A stretch of 64,000 nucleotides of DNA from Centropus unirufus. Taxonomy: Eukaryota > Chordata > Aves > Cuculiformes > Centropidae. The stretch is taken from assembly GCA_013397695.1 (NCBI GenBank), contig VYZI01000168.1, forward strand, positions 1,590,193-1,654,192, in the 5' to 3' direction. The notes under the pieces are model-generated. The model saw only the letters and a program-made list of their open reading frames with translations. It made no database searches and was not told the origin of the DNA. The number at the start of each line of letters is the position of its first letter. Positions within the stretch are counted from its first letter, which is position 1. The translations under genes were made by a program, and so were the position numbers. Shown here one piece after another: positions 1 through 12,500 of this stretch.

Positions 1-2985
1 TTGTGAAGCTGTACTCTTGAATTATGCTACCCACTGTGGTCAGACTTCTCTTACTCTCTCCAAGCTGCTGCAGCCAAGGTTGTAAAAAAGCCTTGTGCTG
101 CTCTCATTACCTTCTTTTAGCTCATCGTGTGGATGAAATCTCACTGATATCGATGTCATATGTTAGACTTCACCTAAAACCTTCACTGCCTTGGAAACTC
201 AATAGTAAAACAGATGTGAAGAACTTTCTTTTATCCATTGTTCCACAACCCAATTTTGAAAGGACTGGCTACAAAGGGAGTAGTCTCTAAGCACATCCTC
301 CTGGGTCTTGGCAGAAGGTGACGGTTTCAGTGTGCATGGAGCATATGTGAAATGGCACACAGTATGACACGGGGTGTGGTTTTTGCAATTTGACTTACTT
401 TGAAGGTTGTGAGGTTTGGAACTGCCAGCGCAAAACATAACCAATGTTTGTTATTGAAGATTTTCTCTTTGCTGGCTTCTTATGCATAGTTCAAGTGCAG
501 GCCCTGCAAGTGCCAGCAGATTAAGTTAACACTCTGCAAGGTCATTGACCTTGGCGAGAAGAATTCCTTTGAATTTTCACTAAAACTGAAGGTTTCCTAA
601 AGCTCAGTCAATGGAAAACGCGGAAAGAGTAGTCATTGTTGCAGAGTGAGGGTTCGACTCAGAAGATAATAGTAAACAAATTGATAGAAACAGAGCACTG
701 ATTAGAGGAAAGAAATAACCTGAGGTCAGTATGGTTAGGTGGTGTATATCAGTGTCATAGGCCATTGGCTTAAATATCCAATGCATGGAAGAGTAATTGG
801 GTGATCATACTGTTCCATCCTCTGTTCAAGTGCAGTCAGCATCTTTAGTGGGGTGGAACTGTCTGAGGTAAAAAGAAAAATTCAATGTAAAAGACCTAGG
901 TCAAGTAATGTCAAGGCAACCATGAAGGCCCAATGGTCAACTTTTACCAGAAAATGACTATCACATCATGCAACGAAGATAGAGGGACTTAGCCATAGTG
1001 GATTAGTGGTGTAAAATTGAGGTTTTTTGGGGTATTATCTCCCAGCTTAATTGAATAACTGGGGGCTAATATTTTTTTTGAACGTGCAAAGATAAATTAA
1101 AGGCTGGGTCTCAGTCTGGAAATATGAAGGAGCACTGGAAAGCTTCTGTGATACAGATTCAGAGCCGTACCCCATATTTGTGTTGATCTCTGACTTTAAA
1201 GGGTTGCCATATCTATCCATTATAAAGAACATTGAAAAGTGAGGGTGGTGGATTATTAAATGTGCACCTTTCAAGTACAAACCCATCAGCAATAAAGGAT
1301 ATACTTCCTGTCCTCTGAAAAATTGCCACAAAAGTAATACATTCCTAGTAGTGTTGAGAAAATATTTTCTTTAGACAACATAAAAAAAATTGTAGTAATT
1401 TATCAGCTACGTGATTCCAGCTCAGCATTGCAGGCATGAAGTGCCAGATGATTGACTATTTTACTGATTACAGTGATTAACATAGCAGAAGTGACATTGT
1501 TAAACATTACCTACACTCTCGGGCATTTATTTTAACTAGCCTGAAAGAAAGGTTGGAAATGTTTTCCTCTGAATCTGCTGAGTTGGCAGGTGGGAATGTA
1601 TGCAAGGGAGCTGGGGAAATTGTGGCACTTCCACAATGGGATTGTTGCAGCTTGAAACCCTTATACCTCCTCCGTTTAATGCTGTATGCAAAGTAGCTAG
1701 TGTTTTAATTTGCAGTTACTTGTTTGCGCTTTATTAGGCTCTTATTTGGCTTTATTAGGCTATTCATGATTATGTCCCCTTTCTTCAATATCTGGCTGTT
1801 ATACAAATGTGGTTAGCTTTCCAATCAAAGCGAAAATCAAGAATAGTTTGAATTGGATGCAGTCACAAGATTTTCCTATAAAACAAAAAGGTCTAAAACT
1901 TGAAGAATGAGAGAGGTTGCACTCCACAGAATGGCTTAGATGCCATTTTGGTAAAGGGCATATAAACCTCGTCCCTAGTCCTCACTTTGTGTAGTTTTGT
2001 GTGCCTGACTTAGGAGGTTTGATCACTTTCCTTCTTTTATACTCAGCTGTGAGAGGCTCCTGCAGAAAATGATTTAGTGAAGCTAATCCTTTGCTTTGAA
2101 CGCCTCTTGAGGGAGGAAAATTTGGGCATCCACACTTCCACCCTATTGACAGGGATCAATATTTCTTGAAAACTCAGCTACCATCGGTCTTTTAAAATAT
2201 CTCTCCATGCTAGGGTTAAGAAATGTCAATAAGAAGCATGAGAAAAGCACCCTTTCCATCTCCTCTTCTACTCCTGTTCTGTGAATGACTTCTAGGTTTT
2301 CTTTTACAAGTCCCATTATCTTGGCTCGATTAATTAAGTTAGTTTGGTGAGGTTCTTTTGTTGACTCTTTTCAGTAAATAAATAACAATGACTGCCAGCA
2401 TATCCTGATTTAGAGGAACCAGTCACTTTAGTACTCACTGTATTTCTTCAAACATGTTAATGACAGCTTTGAGTAGTTTGGTGAATCTTTAAGAGCAAAG
2501 TTTTTTAAATTTCTGGGAAAATGATCAGAACACTTGATGAAATAATAATTATTCATGAAATATATAGGTAATAGAGTTTGTATGATTTGATTTAGACCAA
2601 AACTGTGTATCCAGAAACTCTTGAGTAAGAGCTGGCACCTACATCACTGCTGAAGTTTTGGTTTGTTTTGTTGGGTTTTTTTATTCGTTTAAGACACTTT
2701 TTCCCCCAGTGGGAAAACAAGATCTCTGAACACTTTTTTTCTCTGCCCTGGGAGACTGCAGCACATGAAATAGTTGTTTGAAATTTTCTTGGCGTTTCTA
2801 ATTTCTATTCTACGCAATGCAGGTTATGAAGGAGAAAAGTATTTATAGATGTAATTATTTTCTTTAACATTTAAGGTTTCCATTAAAAGGCATCATAGAG
2901 AGTTGTTGTGTGAAGTGGTGCCTGCATTATTTTTTCTAATTAGGCAATTCACTTATTGTAATCTTGAGTCTTTACTTTTCCACAG
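1..2985 (+). other. KIAA1549 intron (3' part)
   Basis: This stretch lies upstream of the first recognised exon. It is A+T-rich with short unrelated open frames on both strands. No splice-bounded coding segment was recognised in it. An unrecognised exon cannot be excluded, because the neighbouring exon is entered on a third codon position. Confidence 0.7.
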
Positions 2986-3131
2986 GCAAAACTTTGGGCC
3001 AGGTTTCCTTCAGCCTGCAGAGTTAATGCACCCAGAGCAGCAGCCACCTGAGGTTCAGTATTCCTCCAGAGGGATATACTCAGAGGAAATGCCATCGGTG
3101 GCTCGCCCACGACCAGTTGGAAGCACTGCAG
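2986..3131 (+). CDS. KIAA1549: KIAA1549 third-from-last coding exon
   Basis: The acceptor is a pyrimidine-rich tract ending in CACAG at 2985. The donor is GT at 3132-3133. The exon is 146 nt, enters on a third codon position and leaves in phase 1. It encodes a Pro/Glu-rich stretch including LMHPEQQPPEVQYSSRG and SVARPRPVGST. The open frame runs on either side of it, but the similarity to KIAA1549 is confined to these limits. Confidence 0.9.
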
Positions 3132-6100
3132 GTACACTTCACTTAAATCAAATATGCACTAAAATAGCTGTTCCTTTTCCATATCTACTCTTACACTAAG
3201 GTCACCATTAAAAGGTCATTCTCCTTTGGCTACTGCACTTGAAATGTGATCCTTGTATTCACTGCCAGAAAAAGTGATCACAAAGTAAGGTTAGCTTTAC
3301 ATCCAGTCGGATCTTGCAGAAAAAGGCAGTGTTTTTAGTGTCTTACAAGCATTGTTTTTTAAAAAAAATCTCTAAGAATGGAAAATAATGCTTAATTGTT
3401 TTAGATCATACAGTATATGCTAACTTTCCACTGCCAACAATTTCTTTTGTGCTAAATGAGCTAACTGATGCATTCCAAATCAGCCTGCTAAATAACAATT
3501 TTTTAATCCTTTTGTGCAGCTTTATTTCTAATTTTTCTTCCTAGAAATGCATGCGGAAAAGCAGGACCTTTTAGCTTCTGATGATATTATCTATTGCCAC
3601 TGTCCCATTTGGAATCATTTTCCCAGATTTGGTTGTGAGATAATTTCCTAGTCACTCATCAATGCTATCATGAATAAGATTCTGACATCACATGGCAATT
3701 AAGCAGCAAACACTGATTTTAAGAATAAAATATTCTGTTCTTATGCAAATGGAACTGTTAATTTTCTTTGAGAGAAATGTTTTCTTCCTGGGGAGTTGAA
3801 AAAGACTGTAAATATGATCGTGTACTCATGTCAGAGTTCTAGTTTTGATAGCTGCTACCCTCTCTCTGAAATGTTAAATGAATGAGAATGGCAGGGATAA
3901 GTAACCATTATAGTTTAATGACAATTTTTTTTATTGTCTGATTCATGCTATTCTCTGAACGTTTATGTGTATTCTGCTTTAAAATTTGGAGGCATTTCAG
4001 GTGAAAAGTTCTTGTCCTTCAGCATAATGACACAGAAATATCAAACTTCTCAAATATTAGGGCTTTTTGAGAGGAAAATACAAAAGTAACCTAACTGTCC
4101 TATCATGTAAATCATGTTGTTGTTTTTGTCTTTTTCTCCCTTTTTGTTACATACACGTACACAGAGTTTTCTCCTACATATCTGGTTTTATTAAATGTGT
4201 TTCATTTCTAATGAATAATAAAATATACAGCTAATAAATATTGTTTCCCAGTGAGAGGAAATCCAGGAAAAAGGAAAGCTAGCATGTTGTTATATATCTC
4301 TGGCAATTAACGGTGGTGGCTCTCCTTGCATGTGTTTGAAGGCAGAGGGAGGGGAGGGAAGGGACAGGAGAAAGGAGGAGGTTAGCTTCCAGGCTGAAAG
4401 GAGATACAGTGTGTTATGACCTTCTCGTCTGCCAATGAGAGCATCGTTTAATATTTAACCAAAGAACCATATTCGTATATAGTTTTGTATTTTATTCTTC
4501 TAAGAGACGGAACAGAATGCAGTCTGGAGAGTTAGGGTCTTGCCAGTGTGACGCAAATAAGGTGTATACGGGAGTAAATGTCTTCTCTGTCCTGCTAAGT
4601 AATTTACATGAAAGCATTGCCAGGGCTTTCGCTGCTTGGAAAGGGCTGGGATATTTTTTGAATGAAGTGTAGTCCATGTCTGATGCATTTATCTCAACCT
4701 CTTCCTTCAGTGCAGTGGCAATGAAAAGCATCACACTCAAATGAACTGCACAAAATGCACATAACTTTTTCTTCTTTATGCTATCACTGACAGCCTTCTT
4801 TCTGCTGATTTTTTTTTTATTAATTGCACAGAAACAGCTCCACTTCCTTCTTGTCTCCTGCTTCCAACAAAGTTTTATGTTGTCATTTGTCTGCCCTACA
4901 AACTTGACTGTATAAAGATGAAAAAAACAATATTTGCTTTTAAGGTTCTCAGATACAGCACCTCACTCAGGTGGGAATTGCTAGCAGGATCGGAGGTCAA
5001 CAAGTGGAGATCCCCTCAGGCAGAGCAGGGCATGGCCAGCCGGGGGGGCCAGGGTGGCCCCAGTGCCGTGGAGAGGATGAATATGCTAGGCGAGATGCAG
5101 TGAGTACTGTGTTACACATTTGCATAGTTTCCAAAGTAGTGATATGTTCGGGTACATTTTTTTTTCCTGCATTACTGTTTGGAACTTTTCCCCCCTGGAA
5201 TACTTTCAGTTGCTTTTCTGGCATTCTTTGCTTTGCTCTTTGAACCCTCGTCAGCTCTTCTAACTTTTGCTTGCTGTTCTTTTGCCTTTACTTCTCTCTA
5301 ACTGCTTTCTCTCACTTTACCCTAACCCTTTTTTCTTTTTTTTCTCACTTGAGGCCTTCACTCATTAATTGCAGTTCACCCAGTTCTGCTTCTGAGCTCC
5401 AGCAGAGGTGGATACTGCTTTCCATTTTCTTCTTTGAAATATGCCTCTGTATTTTGAGATCATTGTAAGTAGAAAACATGGAATCAAATTGTCCCAGACT
5501 ACCGTCCTACTTTGTATTGGTTCTTTTGTCTTCTGCGTCAGTGTGCAACAGCAGGAGGCAGGGCAATGGAATAAGGTACATACTTGCACATAACAGCAGG
5601 GATGTTTCTAAACAAGCTGTTTTCCTTGCCTCAGTCACCAGGATATGAGGTAAATTAATCTGGTTTTATTTACCAGTGTTGCCCAAGCAGCAATTGTGAT
5701 TTCACATTCTTGTCAGTGGTGCTTCTAGAGGGTGACCTTTCTGATTCAGCCACGCAGGTGAGGTTGAAGATAGTACATGGCCTTTCCAGGAGAGTCGCGG
5801 TTGCCAGTCTGTGTCTGATGTGCTTGCATCCTGAAGCAGGCTGACCTGTCAGCTTTATCGTAGTACTCTTCCAAGCAACAACTTTATGCTCTTTCTCTTG
5901 CTCCTTTGCTTGAACTATTATTTTTCGAGCTTCTTCCTTGAAGAAGGGAGGGAAAGATCACCTTCTTTTGCATTCTTGGGGCAGTGTGTGTTCCCACGAT
6001 TTGATGTTGCTTTGCAGTATTGCATGGTCTGGCAATGGCTTTTCAGAAAGGAAATGCAACAGAATGAGCTTCATCTTCAAATTTTGGTGAATCTGAGCTG

Positions 6101-9100
6101 CCACCACTCCAAAGGAACTTGAGAGGTGTAGAATTAAGCTTTTGGGAACTGGGCACACTAGCAATAAACTCTATTAATACTGTTAAAAACCTTTAACTGT
6201 CAAAGCTGGAAGATGTATTTCCTTAATTGGAACTATGGTGCTTGAGTGCAAGAACATCACGATTTCATGATGTGATGAGAGAACTTGCGTGAGAGATCTT
6301 CATGTCTTTCCTGTTCCCTTTTCAGAGGCATCTCTAGGTTACCATCCATTGCCTCTTTGTGCAATTTATCTTTTCTCAAAATTACTTTTCTAGATCTGTG
6401 GGCCTTTCCCTTCTGTCCCCCAAGTGCATATTCGGCCATTACTGTCATAACATTTTGTTACCTGAATTGCTACTACTGAAAATTCAGTTATGAACCCATT
6501 ATCTGGGATGCAGTGAAAACGGTTGATTTTGATGCAAGTTATCTGCACAGCTTGCAATGATTCATGGCCCAATGCAATATGGTTTGGTTGCCGTTTGCAC
6601 CTGCAGTCACCATTCCAGATGGAAACGTCACCTTGATCCAGGGTGACTTTCTTTTAATTACCCAGAGTTTAAACACTTTCTTGGCTTTGACAGAACTTTT
6701 TTTCTTTTTTTTTTTTTTTTTAAGAAAAATGCAAAAGGAGGAGATCATGGGCTTAAAACTATCTGAGTATGGTGTCATTTAGTTGTAGGAGAGCTCACCT
6801 AGCACCTGCCATTTCTTGTCCTGCGCGGAATTCTTTTTTTTGCAAAGGACTATTCCCATTATATTTTTTAAGAAAAGGGGGGGCATTTTGAGATGAGCCC
6901 TACTCTTGTAGCTTTTTGTAGGTCAATAATTACCTTCACTAGGACAGAGCTCTAAATCTGTCTTTCCTTCCTTTGGAAAGGATTTATCTCATGACAGTCA
7001 CCCTTATCCTTTTATTCTATTTTTTGTACATCAGCTGCCCACCCTGGTATCTCTAAATCATCTCGCCATACGTGTCTCTTATGTCCCTTAGCTACCACCG
7101 GTGATATACATGCTGGCTGACAGGTCTACAATGACAGCACAAATCAGGTTATGTCTAATCAGATACCTATATTGGTGTATTCTGTATACCTTTTCACAAG
7201 CACACAATTATGTGTGTGTGTGTGTATTTATACATCCTATTCAACTGAAGTTGGCCACGGAGTTCAACAGTTATTAAATGGAAATTAACAGATTCACAAA
7301 GTAATCTCATCAATCTTCATTCCTTAGGAAGGAAGATTCAGTAATTTTTTTTGTCAGTTACTTTGTACTACTGTTAATTTTACAGAAGTTTCTATACAAA
7401 ACTATATAAAATAGGTGTACAGAGATACACACCTTTGTTTTTCTGAGATATTTAAGAAAACTTTGATAGCCCTAATGTTAAAAAAACAGGCACTGCAGTC
7501 ATCAAATGTTCTTCCTAACTTCTCTTATGAAATGGCTCTTAGGGAGCTAATTCAGTGCGGTGTGAGATGGGAGCTGAATCATGTAATGCATTTTAATGTG
7601 AAAGTAACCTGAAGATAATTTAGGTTGCTGTTAAGACTTGTGTCGAGGAATGCTTGCTTTTAATATTTTTTAATGTCATCTCTTTTCTATAAACCCGCAG
7701 AGTACTTGTCAGGTTTGCTAACTCTAGACTGCACATAGGAATTAGTTTCAGGTTTCACTGCCAAATGAATAATTCTGAACGATCAAGGGACCCATTCATT
7801 CCTTTTGAATACTAAAATCGCCTCCCTTTCATAAGAGCTAAGACAGGATGTTTCTTGGAAAGCCTTCTCTACCTATCGTTCTTCTCTTAAAGCCTCTTTT
7901 CCTCTTAATCTCTCTCCCCAAATTAACTGTGTAAGTGATCAGTGTTGTACATGATCTGTGCAAGAGAGTCAGAACCTATTGTTAGTTCTACTTGATACAA
8001 AATGGATTAGATTTTATTCATTTATGTGGTGAGAGATGTTAAGGAACATACTGTCGTGCTTTTTTTCTGTTCCCTGCACTCTGCTGCCAGTCGCTGCAGG
8101 TCCCACATACACTTCCCAGTCTCTGCTTTGTAATCCTTTCATTCCCCCCCCTCCCGCTCCCAAATCTGCTTCCAGCTGATCTTGCTGCATCAGATTGCTC
8201 TCTGCTGCTACTTAAGGCTCATCCACAGAGAAAGGCAGTGCTCCCTAAATCGTGGTAGGTGTGATCTGAACTCGCTGCAGCCAGCTGTGCCTCATCCCCA
8301 GACCCTTTGAAGCAGGATTATGCTGCTTTGCTCCCAGTTGTGTGTTCAGCGGAGTGCATTCAAGTCCTTTGTGCCCAGTGTTTTCCTCCGGCTGTCTCTC
8401 AGCCCTCAGCAATACAAGGCAAGGAGAAATGCTTTCTTTAGGTATATCTGCTGGAATTTAGATTTTCAGAACGTGTCTAATTTCTGTCCATTCTAGGAGT
8501 CATTGCAGTCACCTAGCATGCTGTAAATTCGTGCTTTGTTTTAGTGTAAGCAGATTTTTTTCCAGATAGACAAGCCCATAGACTCAGGCATCTGGTTTGT
8601 TTCTCTCATTTTCTTAGAAAATATGTTACTGAACAAATGCAGAATTAACCCCTTTCTACCCTGAACAATTGTCCCTAAACTGCGATAGATATGAAAAACA
8701 GCTGTTAGTATAGAAAAACCTAAGCTTTCCAATTTGAATTATTTTCTCCTGCTGCTTCTTCTGATGACTGTGTTTTCCTGAGCGCTGGTCGGTCACAGGT
8801 TCCTCCCAAGCGTACAGGCTGAACAGGCAAGACAGCCAGAGAAGGGCAAGTATAAAGTAGTAGTATCTCTAATTATAGTTAGTATGGAGAAATGGCATCT
8901 GGGAAGAGAATGGCTTGCCTGTTCTCTTTTAGGAAGTAGATGGAAAGGCAAGGGAAGAGAATCCAATTCTTTTGGCTTCCAGTTCTGTGGTTTTAATTCC
9001 TACCTCCTTCCACTTCAATTTCTAAACTTAACATAGAAAGAAATGGGATCAGACTTTTTAATGGATGCTCAAAGAGATTTTGAAATTCCTTGAACACGAG

Positions 9101-9557
9101 ACAGTCCAGCAGTTTTGTGTCCATTTGTTGTTTTGTGCTCCATAACAGGAATCACTCATTCATACACCAGAAGAACAGTGACAGCAGATAGAAGCATCTC
9201 CATGCTGCTTTCCCCCTGTTCTTTGCGTTTTTGCTTTCTTGTCTGCTCTGGGATTATCGTGCTTGTTCAGAAAGTACAATAATGTTTTCTACCTTTTTCC
9301 AGACGCATATGCATGGACACCAAGAATATTCCTCCTCACCAGTATTCCAGATGCCGAGGACTTCAGCCAGGCAGCCTTCAGCGCCCCCTGCTCAGCTGCC
9401 ACACAACAGCCTTCAGGGCCAAGGCCTTTGCTACACCACCAGTTCCACTGAGGACCTTCAGCCAGGTCACTCTTCAGCCTCTCTTATCAAAGCAATTAGA
9501 GAAGAACTTCTACGACTTTCTCAGAAACAGACAACAGTGCAGAACTTCCACAGTTGA
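2986..9557 (+). CDS. KIAA1549: KIAA1549 C-terminal part (three last coding exons; gene starts before the window)
   Basis: Three spliced exons, 2986-3131, 4945-5099 and 9303-9557, encode the last 184 residues. The first begins on the third base of a codon and ends in phase 1; the second completes that codon and ends in phase 0; the third ends at a TGA. Recognisable stretches are SVARPRPVGST, QIQHLTQVGIASRIG, GHQEYSSSP, TSSTEDLQPGHSSASLIKA and the terminal TVQNFHS. These match the C-terminus of the UPF0606 protein KIAA1549 as I remember it. KIAA1549 is a large, poorly understood membrane protein, known as the 5' partner of BRAF fusions in pilocytic astrocytoma. The part seen is the cytoplasmic tail: Pro/Ser-rich, then a charged segment (IREELLRLSQKQ) that looks helical. 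TMEM213 and ATP6V0A4 follow downstream, as in human 7q34. No earlier exon was recognised in 1-2985. Confidence 0.92.
3132..4944 (+). other. KIAA1549 intron
   Basis: This intron of 1813 nt is A+T-rich and has GT...AG ends. It contains a polypurine tract at 4341-4383 with four G-runs (see findings). No coding segment is seen. Confidence 0.85.
4945..5099 (+). CDS. KIAA1549: KIAA1549 penultimate coding exon
   Basis: The acceptor is TTTTAAG ending at 4944 and the donor is GTGAGT at 5100-5105. The first two bases complete a Gly codon begun by the previous exon. It then encodes SQIQHLTQVGIASRIGGQQ, a Gly/Pro-rich run and GEDEYARRDA, ending in phase 0. The 155-nt length fits both neighbours. Confidence 0.9.
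5100..9302 (+). other. KIAA1549 last intron
   Basis: This intron of 4203 nt has a GTGAGT donor and a TTTTTCCAG acceptor. It holds a T17 run (6705-6721), a (TG)7 microsatellite (7211-7224) and a C-rich tract at 8144-8161. No coding segment is recognised. Confidence 0.85.
7211..7224. repeat. (TG)7 microsatellite
   Basis: Seven TG units in the last KIAA1549 intron. Confidence 0.9.
9303..9557 (+). CDS. KIAA1549: KIAA1549 last coding exon with stop codon
   Basis: The acceptor is CTTTTTCCAG ending at 9302. The exon starts in phase 0 with THMHGHQEYSSSP and encodes 84 residues before the TGA at 9555-9557. The last 40 residues (TSSTEDLQPGHSSASLIKA through VQNFHS) are the most strongly conserved part of the C-terminus compared with the remembered human protein. 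Confidence 0.93.
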   Translation, partial: THMHGHQEYSSSPVFQMPRTSARQPSAPPAQLPHNSLQGQGLCYTTSSTEDLQPGHSSASLIKAIREELLRLSQKQTTVQNFHS

Positions 9558-12500
9558 TTTAGCATTCCCTTGCAAGTCTGCCAGATATCTGCTTCCTATG
9601 GAAGCAAAGACTTAGAGGAAATCAGCAATGTTGTTCTCTCATAAGAATCAACTTTCACAGCTCTCTTGACAACACTTTGGAAGAAATGAAAAAGACAGCA
9701 AAATAAGGATAGTAAGGAGGGACAAACAGGGAAGATCATCAGTGTCATCACAAGTAGTATTAATTAATCTGCTAATATTACGGTGCTCCTCTTCTCTCCC
9801 TACCCTCGTTCAGCCTAGCAAATAAATAAAACCTTAGGTCAAGAAGTCAACTCTCCAGCAACAAAAAAAATCACAGGAACAAACTCCTAGTATGATAGAC
9901 TCCTTTTTCTAAGTAAGTAGGCGAAGGTTTGAATAAACTGAGATGATGTTTTGGAAGCTATTGCAAGTATTCTGATCTCTCCAGTGCTCATGGGGAACTG
10001 GTGTGTGTTGCTGTTTTGCAAGATTACAAACTGTATCAGCTCAAGGATGTTGAAGGTGTGATCCCCCCCCTAAGAATCACTTTGATTGTTAGGAACAATG
10101 GGACTACTTAGAATAAAAGTCTTTATGAGATACTTGTAACAAACTGGAACAATAATTGTTATAGCTCTGTGCTTCTGAATGGAGCTACCCTCTGCACTCT
10201 TCTTTGTTTTCCTTCTGGTGCTGAAGCTTCAAGTGTTCCTTCATCTTCAATGTTTGCAAAGTGAAACATTGGCCTTGTATAACTAAGAAAATATCCGTAG
10301 ACTCATTCAGGCTGGAAAAACAAAGCAAAGCATCCAAACAGAAAGGGTTTGGTATTTATTTTCTTTAACAATTATTGAAAACTAGGAGGGGAATACTCAG
10401 CCACAGTTGAATTTGGGGAAATGTGTATGTATGTATGTCTGTAAAAAACATATTTACATACTTTATGCTCTTGCAAGACCAGCGGCTAAATATTGCCACT
10501 CCGTAGTTTGCTTTGTGTACAGAAACCAATCCAGCCTGACTAGTACAGGGTCACCAGCATTATGTTATAAATTGATGTCCTAAATCATTGCTTATGTTTG
10601 GATCTCAATAATTTTAGTGAAAGTCAGTGACAGTTTAGAGCATTAACATAGGCTTAGATTTGCGGTTTTGAGACAGTTTCTATATTTATACTTGTTTCCA
10701 CTATCCCGATGTACAAAGGGTAAGCATTATCCCCATGGTAAGAGTGGTACGTGCCATGGAACTGTTTGTTGCTGTTTTTTCCAGAGTTTTAATTTAATAT
10801 CGGCTACAAATTTACTAATATTTGGCCGTTGCATATCTGTACCTGACATAATACATGCAGAAATTTTACTTAAGCCATGATTTGTTGGAGTGTTTTTATT
10901 TTCAGGTCAGACTGAACTAGAACTAACAAACTGGCAGAGAGAGATGGAGGATAAGCTTAGTGTTTCTGAGGAGGCTCCGGAGCTTTGCCCTAGAGAAACG
11001 GAAAGCAAAGCTATTTTGGTGCTACAGTGTATTTCAAACACTAGCAGATGGCAATCAGAAACGGTCTAAGGAACAGCAGTCTGCCAAGGAGATCATCGGG
11101 CAACTGGTCAGGGTAGGGGCTGCGTTTGCCTCACTCGCTGTGTAGACATGGCATGGGTAAAACATAGTGGTGTAACGCTGGTATGGAATGGGGGTCTTTG
11201 CCTCTTCCTGGTTCCAGGGTGCGGTTCAATAACTGGGACACGACTAACTCAGACTGAAACAAAAACAGGTCGGAAAACACCGTGGAAGGACCTTACGTAC
11301 CTTGTTTATGAAGTATGTGTGTAATATTCATTGCCAAAGCCCAAATTAGGAAGCAGCTGGCTGCTTACTGATGTAGAGAAAAAGGTGATACGTTTCCCCT
11401 CTTTGTTAGGAAGTTCAGTTATTTTTCTGTTTACCCACGATCATCAGAAGACTGTATGAAACAGCTTTGAGGGGCTTACTGTAGCAGCAGTCTAAATGAA
11501 TTTCTAGTTTCCTGGCCAGTACTTAAGCCCTCAAGGGCGCTGGTTGAGGTTTGACTGGCATCAGAATACCAGCGGGGTTGTGAACAGCAGTACCAACAGG
11601 TTATTCTGGTTTGAATTTTTTAGGTTTTTTCTGTGATAATCACTTCTGGGATAAAAATAAAGAAACTTGTATTTTCTGCCAAGTTTGTAAACATGATTGT
11701 TGCCAATACTTCTGCAAAATGCCAGGTTTTGCAGAATGAAGACTGTATCAGGCAATGTTCATTTTGTCTTTTTGACAGTACTGAAGACTGACTGTTCTAA
11801 GCATTCCCGTTAAAACCATCTCTTTCATAACCCATGTCCTTCTCCAGCCTCTGCACTGAGGTCAGAGGCTAGTGGTTACGCTATTACCGTGACTTCGTTT
11901 CAAGAAAATGTGGGCTTCTAGGATGTAAAATGGGTTTCTGACTGCTGGTTCCAGCTATTTAAGAAGGAATATCAAATAAGAACTTTGAAAGTTAGAGATA
12001 CTTAAGTAATTTCTCGTTCATTTTCACTAGAGGTGGTGATGCTATTATGGTATTCCATCTGTTTATGTTTGGAAGAATATTATTTTTCCTTCTGGTCTCA
12101 AATCTCATGAAGAACATGTATTGGAAGTTTTTCTGGTAAACAAAAGCTTTCTGGTGCAAAAATCTGTTTTTTAAACCTTTCAAGTTCATGGGGAAGGACA
12201 GTAAAATATAAGAAGTCAGAAAACTGTGTTTGGATCAGACTGGCTGGAGATTTAATCCACTGCTCACAAAAAAAATCCACTGCACACAAAAAGTAGTATG
12301 GCATAGTCTGTATCTTCATGTCATGTGAAAAGTAACTCATAAAGCAAAGGTCCCAAGGATGGTCTTAAGGGAGGCCCACACTTTATTTTCTGCAGCTACA
12401 AGAAAAGCTGGGTTTTTGATATACCTACAGAAGGACTCCATGGGATGTATGTGCCAAAATATGTTTCTACCTGGGAATTCAGGGAATTGTAAGCTGCATC

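Noticed and set aside
6705..6721. T17 run as the tail of a minus-strand retrocopy
   Set aside because: No recognisable gene or SINE body adjoins it and no target-site duplication was seen.
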